Below the pieces are notes generated by a model. It saw only the letters and a list, made by a program, of their open reading frames with translations, made no database searches and was not told the DNA's origin. Of a stretch of DNA of 64,000 nucleotides, positions 59,567 to 64,000 are shown piece by piece. The translations under genes and the position numbers were made by a program. Position 1 is the first letter of the stretch. Each line of letters opens with the position of its first letter. Location: contig NZ_WMEZ01000002.1 of NCBI RefSeq assembly GCF_009856415.1, positions 803,307-867,306 of the forward strand, given 5' to 3'. Source of the DNA: Halobacillus litoralis. Its GTDB lineage: Bacteria > Bacillota > Bacilli > Bacillales > Halobacillaceae.

Positions 59567-59824
59567 ATGGAATACAATGACGCAATGAAGAACAGAATGA
59601 AACGTCTTGAAGGTCAGTTACGAGGCGTTCTGAAAATGATGGAAGAAAATAAAGACTGCAAAGATGTCATTACGCAGCTTTCCGCTTCCAGAAGTGCGAT
59701 TGACCGTGCGATCGGGCTCGTGGTAAGCTCCAACCTTGTGGAGTGCATCCAGGACGCTGACGATCAGGAAAACAAAGAAGCTTCGATCAATGAAGCTGTT
59801 CAATTGCTTGTCAAAAGCAGATAA
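59567..59824 (+). CDS. cstR: CstR-type persulfide-sensing repressor (CsoR family)
   Basis: An all-helical repressor of 85 residues. The first Cys is in NKDCKDVITQLSASRSAID (about 30) and the second in SSNLVECIQD (about 59). In copper-sensing CsoR a His precedes the second Cys (HxxxC); here that position is Asn, as in CstR, which responds to persulfides and polysulfides by di- or trisulfide formation. MKRLEGQLRGVLKMMEE matches the family's DNA-contact helix. The ATG at 59567 follows GGGAGGTC; an earlier frame start lies upstream of the promoter -10 and is not used. It heads the sulfide-detoxification operon and carries its own operator. Confidence 0.9.
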   Translation: MEYNDAMKNRMKRLEGQLRGVLKMMEENKDCKDVITQLSASRSAIDRAIGLVVSSNLVECIQDADDQENKEASINEAVQLLVKSR

Positions 59825-59842
59825 ATTTTTTTACAATGAATT

Positions 59843-59858
59843 ATACCCATACACGTAT
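59843..59858 (+). promoter_or_regulatory. Possible second, degenerate CstR operator
   Basis: ATACCCATACACGTAT between cstR and the DsrE-like gene keeps one ATACC half-site and a changed CGTAT. It may give the downstream genes an extra regulated promoter; evidence is weak. Confidence 0.4.
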
Positions 59859-59886
59859 AACTATATATTATTAGGAGGAAGAAAAT

Positions 59887-60366
59887 ATGTCTGAGACAAA
59901 AAAGACGAATATTATTTTATTCAGCGGGGATTATGATAAAGCAATGGCTGCTTATATCATAGCGAACGGAGCAGCCGCTTATGATCACGAAGTTACGATT
60001 TTCCACACATTCTGGGGGCTGAATGCTCTACGTAAGGATGAAAATATCCAAGTGAAGAAAGGCTTCATGGAGAAAATGTTCGGCAAAATGATGCCGCGTG
60101 GAGCAGACAAGATGGGCATTTCCAAAATGAATTTCGCTGGTTTCGGTCCTAAGATGATTAAAGACGTCATGAAAAAGCATAATGCGATGCCATTGCCGGA
60201 TCTTATTGAAATGGCTCAAGAACAGGAAATCAACTTGGTGGCATGTACGATGACAATGGATCTTCTAGGATTGCAAAAAGAAGAATTGCTTGATGACATT
60301 CAATACGCAGGCGTTGCTGCATATCTAGCGGATGCAGAAGATGGCAACGTTAACCTGTTTATCTAA
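59887..60366 (+). CDS. yrkE: DsrE/DsrF-family sulfur carrier
   Basis: A 159-residue protein of the DsrE superfamily (DsrE2 group): KTNIILFSGDYDKAMAAYIIANGAAA (alpha/beta start, about 6-31), HEVTIFHTFWGL, then a Met/Lys-rich stretch (FMEKMFGKMMPRGADKMG, about 60-77), NAMPLPDLIEMA and the Cys in VACTMTMDLLGL (about 120-131). DsrE2 proteins bind sulfane sulfur on that Cys and pass it to TusA or rhodanese partners. It matches B. subtilis YrkE in length and context. AGGAGG precedes the ATG. Confidence 0.87.
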   Translation: MSETKKTNIILFSGDYDKAMAAYIIANGAAAYDHEVTIFHTFWGLNALRKDENIQVKKGFMEKMFGKMMPRGADKMGISKMNFAGFGPKMIKDVMKKHNAMPLPDLIEMAQEQEINLVACTMTMDLLGLQKEELLDDIQYAGVAAYLADAEDGNVNLFI

Positions 60367-60382
60367 TTAGGAGGTATCATTT

Positions 60383-60679
60383 ATGAAAACAATGACAGCA
60401 AAAGAAGTAGAACAACAACTATCTGAAGGTAAAGAACTGAACATTATCGATGTACGCGAAGACGAAGAAGTAGCTGAAGGAATGATTCCTGGTGCGAAAC
60501 ACATCGCTCTAGGTACTGTCGAAGAGCGTGCAAGTGAATTGGATAAGGATAAATCTTATATTATGGTTTGCCGTTCTGGCGGTCGCAGCGGTCGTGCATC
60601 ACAGATCCTAGACGAAAAAGGATTTGATGTGACGAACATGGAAGGCGGCATGATGAGCTGGGAAGGTCCTACTAAATAA
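60383..60679 (+). CDS. Single-domain rhodanese sulfurtransferase
   Basis: A 98-residue rhodanese domain: NIIDVREDEEVAEGMIPGAKH (about 20-40; key residues DVRE and HI-type G-IPGA), and the active-site loop VCRSGGRS with the persulfide-forming Cys (about 68-75). GMMSWEG closes the domain. The six-residue active loop is that of sulfane-sulfur transferases rather than Cdc25-like phosphatases. It lies 16 bases after the DsrE-like gene in the same operon. Confidence 0.9.
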   Translation: MKTMTAKEVEQQLSEGKELNIIDVREDEEVAEGMIPGAKHIALGTVEERASELDKDKSYIMVCRSGGRSGRASQILDEKGFDVTNMEGGMMSWEGPTK

Positions 60680-60723
60680 ATAAATGAACAATACACCTGC
60701 AAGGGTAGAGGAGGAATGTAAGA

Positions 60724-61287
60724 ATGGAATTGAAAACAGATCTTACGTTAGATGCCAAAGGATTAGCATGTCCGATGCCGATTGTGAAGACAAAAAAAAC
60801 AATGAAAGACATCGAAGCTGGTCAAGTCCTTGAGATTCAAGCAACAGATAAAGGGTCTAAAGCAGACCTTGAAGCATGGGCGAAAAGTGCAGGCCATCAG
60901 TACTTGGGTACGATCGAAGAGGGAGACGTACTCAAGCACTATGTCCGCAAATCAAGCGGTGAAGAAGAGCAGGAGAAAAAACACCCGAATGTTGTAAACA
61001 ATGAAAACTTAGATGCACTTCGCAAAAACGATGACGTCCTTGTCTTAGATGTGCGCGAATCTGCTGAATATGGTTTTGAGCATATCCCTGAAGCAACATC
61101 TATTCCACTTGGTGAACTTGAGGAACGTGCAGACGAACTGGATCGTACGAAGAACGTTTATATCGTCTGCCGTACAGGAAGCCGAAGTGACCTTGCTGCA
61201 CAGAAACTGACAGAAAAAGGTTTCGAGAATGTTTACAATGTCGTTCCAGGCATGAGTGACTGGAATGGAGAAACGACAAAGCTTTAA
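60724..61287 (+). CDS. yrkF: TusA-rhodanese fusion sulfurtransferase
   Basis: A 187-residue two-domain protein. The TusA domain (about 1-76) has the sulfur-carrying Cys in [13 protein letters not shown] (about 13-25). A short charged linker leads to a rhodanese domain (about 90-185) with [18 protein letters not shown] and the active Cys in VCRTGSRS (about 148-155). The fusion allows sulfur relay between the two Cys. B. subtilis YrkF has the same architecture; S. aureus CstA is a relative with an extra domain. Confidence 0.92.
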   Translation: MELKTDLTLDAKGLACPMPIVKTKKTMKDIEAGQVLEIQATDKGSKADLEAWAKSAGHQYLGTIEEGDVLKHYVRKSSGEEEQEKKHPNVVNNENLDALRKNDDVLVLDVRESAEYGFEHIPEATSIPLGELEERADELDRTKNVYIVCRTGSRSDLAAQKLTEKGFENVYNVVPGMSDWNGETTKL

Positions 61288-61331
61288 TTCTATATTTTTT
61301 TATTAAAATTAATACCCTAGGAGGTAATAAG

Positions 61332-62462
61332 ATGACTGTTAAAAACATGACGGTAAAAGAAATTACTAATAAAGTGTTGAATAATGAAGAGCTATTTCTT
61401 CTTGATGTTCGAACAGAAGATGCGTACCAAGACTGGAAAATCGAAGGAGAAAACTTTTCTTACTTGAACGTTCCTTATTTCGATCTCCTTGATGGTGTCG
61501 AAGAAATCGCAGATCAGCTGCCAAAAGATAAAGAAATTGCTGTCGTTTGTGCCAAAGGCGGTTCTTCTCAAATGGTTGCTGAAATGCTTGTAGAAGAAGG
61601 ATTCGAAAATGTTTACTCCGTAGAAGGCGGAATGAAAGCCTGGAGTGAGCACTTGGAGCCGATCAAAGTCAATGACCTGAAAGATGGCGGCGAGCTTTAT
61701 CAGTTCGTACGTATCGGTAAAGGCTGCCTTTCCTACATGGTTGTATCTAACGGGGAAGCAGCAATCATTGACTCTACAAGAATGACAGATGTGTATGTTG
61801 ATTTCGCTAAAGAACTAGGTGTAAAAATCACAAACGTTTTTGATACGCACTTGCATGCCGATCACATTTCTGGTGGACGCAAGATTGCAGAACAAACAGG
61901 TGCCACGTACTGGCTCCCTCCAGAAGATGCTGGTGAAGTGACATTCGATTACCAACCCCTTCGTGATGGAGACCATGTCACTGTAGGAAATACAAACATC
62001 GATATTCATGCGTTGTATTCTCCTGGCCACACAAAAGGATCTACTTCTTTCGTCGTGGATGATCAATACTTGATGACAGGCGATATTCTTTTCATCGACT
62101 CTATCGGACGTCCAGACCTTGCTGGAAAAGCAGATGACTGGGTTATGGACCTGAGAGAGACCCTTTATACACGTTATAAAGAGCTTTCTGACGAACTGAT
62201 CGTCCTTCCAGCTCACTTCATGATTATGGATGAGTTGAACGAAGACGGTACTGTTGCAGAAAAACTGGGAACTCTATTTGAAAAGAACCACGGATTGAAC
62301 ATCGATGATCAAGATGAGTTTAGAAAAATGGTGACAGAAAACTTGCCACCTCAACCGAATGCTTATCAAGAGATCCGTGAAACAAACATGGGTAAAATCA
62401 GCCCGGACAATGAAGAACAGCGTGAAATGGAAATCGGCCCGAACCGTTGTGCTGTAAGATAA
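61332..62462 (+). CDS. yrkH: Rhodanese-persulfide dioxygenase fusion (MBL fold)
   Basis: Oxidises low-molecular-weight persulfides, releasing sulfite or thiosulfate. The 376 residues have an N-terminal rhodanese domain (about 8-112; Cys in VVCAKGGSS, about 77) and then an ETHE1-like metallo-beta-lactamase domain (about 118-360) with [11 protein letters not shown] (about 172-182; metal-binding H-x-H-x-D-H), SPGHTKGS (about 223) and LPAHF (about 295). The order rhodanese then dioxygenase is the reverse of S. aureus CstB, in which the dioxygenase is N-terminal. The C-terminus ends NRCAVR, with one more Cys. AGGAGG precedes the ATG. Confidence 0.9.
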   Translation: MTVKNMTVKEITNKVLNNEELFLLDVRTEDAYQDWKIEGENFSYLNVPYFDLLDGVEEIADQLPKDKEIAVVCAKGGSSQMVAEMLVEEGFENVYSVEGGMKAWSEHLEPIKVNDLKDGGELYQFVRIGKGCLSYMVVSNGEAAIIDSTRMTDVYVDFAKELGVKITNVFDTHLHADHISGGRKIAEQTGATYWLPPEDAGEVTFDYQPLRDGDHVTVGNTNIDIHALYSPGHTKGSTSFVVDDQYLMTGDILFIDSIGRPDLAGKADDWVMDLRETLYTRYKELSDELIVLPAHFMIMDELNEDGTVAEKLGTLFEKNHGLNIDDQDEFRKMVTENLPPQPNAYQEIRETNMGKISPDNEEQREMEIGPNRCAVR

Positions 62463-62529
62463 AAACTCATGAGCCTGCGAATCCAGGCTCCCCTACAATC
62501 AATTAATAAACATTTGGAGGTATTTAATT

Positions 62530-62760
62530 ATGAACGTAACAAAAACACTTGATGCAACAGGACTAGCTTGCCCAATGCCAATTGTGAAAACAAAGAAAGC
62601 AATGAAGGACATCGAAGCTGGAGAAGTACTTGAAATCCACGCAACAGATCAAGGTGCAAAGGCAGATTTGACTGCATGGGCGAAGTCCGGAGGTCACGAA
62701 CTTCTACAAACAGAAGAAGATAACGGTGTATTCAAGTTCTGGATTAAAAAGGGCGAATAA
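62530..62760 (+). CDS. yrkI: TusA-family sulfur carrier
   Basis: A 76-residue TusA protein with the active Cys in [13 protein letters not shown] (about 12-24). It is a near-duplicate of the TusA domain of the fusion protein encoded at 60724, sharing MKDIEAG and AWAKS segments, so the two probably arose by duplication. It may shuttle sulfur between the DsrE-like protein, the rhodaneses and the dioxygenase. Confidence 0.92.
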   Translation: MNVTKTLDATGLACPMPIVKTKKAMKDIEAGEVLEIHATDQGAKADLTAWAKSGGHELLQTEEDNGVFKFWIKKGE

Positions 62761-62790
62761 TCAGGAATCACCTGAAGAACATTATGGAAT

Positions 62791-62820
62791 AAAGGGAACC
62801 TAGGACGGTTCCCTTTTTTA
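62791..62820 (+). terminator. Terminator-like hairpin between tusA and tauE
   Basis: AAGGGAACC/GGTTCCCTTTTTTA stem with T-run. It may end part of the operon transcript and lower expression of the exporter gene that follows 17 bases later. Confidence 0.85.
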
Positions 62821-62837
62821 TAGGAGGTAAACAGACT

Positions 62838-63614
62838 ATGGAATTCGGATTAATCATCACGATCTTTCTTATCGGCTTCATAGGATCTTATATATCCGGA
62901 ATGCTCGGCATCGGGGGTTCCATCATCAAATATCCAATGCTGCTTTATATACCGCCGCTTGTTGGTTTTACAGCCTTCACCGCCCATGAAGTATCCGGCA
63001 TCAGTGCCGTGCAGGTCTTTTTCGCGACCATCGGTGGTGTTTGGGCCTACCGTAAAGGCGGTTTCCTGAACAAAGAGCTCATTTTATATATGGGTGTCAG
63101 TATTTTGATCGGTAGCTTCATAGGTGGTTATGGATCAAGGTTCATGGCTGAAGACGGCATTAATATTGTTTACGGTGTTCTTGCTTTAATTGCGACCGTT
63201 ATGATGTTCGTACCGAAAAAAGGTATTGATGACAAGCCATTGGATGAAGTCACCTTTAACAAACCTCTAGCTGCCATTCTCGCACTGATTGTAGGAATAG
63301 GAGCAGGGATTGTGGGTGCCGCAGGAGCTTTCTTATTGGTACCGATCATGCTTGTTGTGCTTAAGATCCCGACACGGATGACGATCGCATCATCTCTTGC
63401 TATTACGTTGATTTCATCCATCGGAGCGACAGTCGGAAAAGTGACGACAGGTCAGGTTGAATACTTCCCAGCAGCCATCATGGTTGTAGCCAGTTTAATT
63501 GCTGCACCCCTTGGCGCGATGGCTGGAAAGAAGGTAAACACAAAGATTCTACAAACCGTCCTTGCCCTATTGATCTTAGGGACGACAATCAAAGTATGGA
63601 TGGATATCTTCTAA
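62838..63614 (+). CDS. yrkJ: TauE/SafE-family sulfite/sulfur-anion exporter
   Basis: A 258-residue membrane protein with about eight helices. TauE-family repeats are visible as [20 protein letters not shown] (about 16-35) and, in the second half, [20 protein letters not shown] (about 153-172). These carry the paired G-x-G-G/G-A-A-G motifs of the transporter halves. In sulfide-detoxification operons the protein exports sulfite or thiosulfate made by the dioxygenase. AGGAGG precedes the ATG. Confidence 0.9.
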   Translation: MEFGLIITIFLIGFIGSYISGMLGIGGSIIKYPMLLYIPPLVGFTAFTAHEVSGISAVQVFFATIGGVWAYRKGGFLNKELILYMGVSILIGSFIGGYGSRFMAEDGINIVYGVLALIATVMMFVPKKGIDDKPLDEVTFNKPLAAILALIVGIGAGIVGAAGAFLLVPIMLVVLKIPTRMTIASSLAITLISSIGATVGKVTTGQVEYFPAAIMVVASLIAAPLGAMAGKKVNTKILQTVLALLILGTTIKVWMDIF

Positions 63615-63620
63615 TACTGA

Positions 63621-63669
63621 GCATACAAAAAGAGCAGGACTCCTAAGGAGCTCTGCTCTTTTTGTATGC
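63621..63669. terminator. Strong bidirectional terminator at the end of the sulfide operon
   Basis: A 17-base perfect stem GCATACAAAAAGAGCAG with its complement, and an inner CTCCT/AGGAG, followed by T-rich sequence. Confidence 0.9.
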
Positions 63670-63953
63670 TTATATCTTTCCTCCTGAATACTCCCTGGAC
63701 ACAAGACTGCTTCTTTAACGCTGTAATTGCAAGTCTAATCCTAGTAGACTTCTCTAAACAATTTCCTTTTAGAATAGATCAAGTGGACTGGACTAGGTAT
63801 ACCTTTTCAGGGGACTTACCTCCTTAAGATCAACCGTGGATGATTGTATAATAAAAACCCTCTCTCCTTTATATAGAGTGACCTAATAAAATGAGACTTA
63901 ATAAAACACCTTCAAAGTTGTAATACTACTTACACTTGGAGGTGTTTTTCTTA
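63670..63953 (+). other. Intergenic region, likely containing the left end of an insertion sequence
   Basis: No gene is visible in this stretch. Near its end AAAACACCTTCAA (about 63902) pairs with TTGGAGGTGTTTTT (about 63938), forming a hairpin directly before the transposase start; the ribosome site TTGGAGGTG is within it, so the hairpin could limit transposase translation from read-through transcripts. The exact IS end cannot be placed without the other end. Confidence 0.4.
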
Positions 63954-64000
63954 TGGGTAAAAAAGTTCATTATCCTGAAGAAGTTAAGAAGAAAGTTGTT
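63954..64000 (+). CDS. Transposase (N-terminal part, cut by window end)
   Basis: ATG at 63954 opens MGKKVHYPEEVKKKVV, which runs off the window. This start resembles the helix-turn-helix OrfA of IS3-family (IS150-type) elements, in which a basic N-terminus with 'YPEEVK..VV' precedes the first DNA-binding helix. With 16 residues the family call is tentative. Confidence 0.55.

Noticed and set aside
1..64000. CRISPR array, tRNA or rRNA genes
   Set aside because: No regularly spaced direct repeats and no tRNA- or rRNA-like sequence was seen; the repeats present are dispersed hairpins.

Overview
The window looks like chromosomal DNA of a low-to-moderate GC, moderately halophilic member of the Bacillaceae (Halobacillus-like). 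I infer this from strong AAGGAGG-type ribosome sites, Bacillus-style operons (argCJBD-carAB-argF, yfiBC, a yrk-type sulfide cluster, Ku/LigD), genes for breaking down the osmolyte ectoine, an NhaC-type antiporter, and the G+C-rich hairpin repeats common in this family. Taxonomy is inference only; there is no rRNA gene.

Layout. 1-3200: a hairpin repeat, an SRPBCC protein, an NhaC-type antiporter and a GyrI-like protein. 3200-12610: a complete arginine operon on the minus strand (argC, argJ, argB, argD, carA, carB, argF) with paired ARG boxes upstream of argC and again upstream of carA. 12700-13430: a cluster of DnaA-box-like 9-mers and a composite hairpin repeat. 13430-20000: an orphan IucD-type N-hydroxylase, a GNAT enzyme, a TetR remnant, and a GntR regulator diverging from glvA-glvC (maltose-type PTS and 6-phospho-alpha-glucosidase) with a cre site over the promoter. 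20000-30400: exporter, cupredoxin, vanadium-haloperoxidase-like protein, heterodimeric ABC exporter, HxlR regulator, oxidoreductase, secreted SGNH and CAP proteins, and repeats.

30480-46032 holds an ectoine/hydroxyectoine utilisation locus: doeA (ectoine hydrolase), eutC, a cystathionine gamma-synthase-like PLP enzyme, an M20 deacylase, homoserine dehydrogenase, an aldehyde dehydrogenase, a divergent threonine-synthase-like gene, and eutB with a PucR regulator. A thiamine salvage operon (thiW-tenA-thiD-thiM-thiE) with two TPP riboswitches lies inside this locus, and its thiW carries an in-frame amber codon. No DoeD-type aminotransferase is present, so the route after N-acetyl-diaminobutyrate may be a variant one.

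46200-57250: asparagine synthetase; a Fic toxin with a small VbhA-like antitoxin gene just upstream; Ku and LigD (end joining) diverging around a composite repeat; and a four-gene acyl-CoA oxidation operon. 57250-63670: a HAD phosphatase, DUF302 and DUF421 proteins, then a CstR-controlled sulfide/persulfide detoxification operon (DsrE-like, rhodanese, TusA-rhodanese, rhodanese-persulfide dioxygenase, TusA, TauE exporter) with matching CstR operators. The window ends inside the first codons of a transposase gene.

The most unusual items are the composite hairpin repeats with short terminal inverted repeats and compensatory stem changes, the DnaA-box cluster, the variant ectoine locus, the thiW amber codon, and the small Fic antitoxin.
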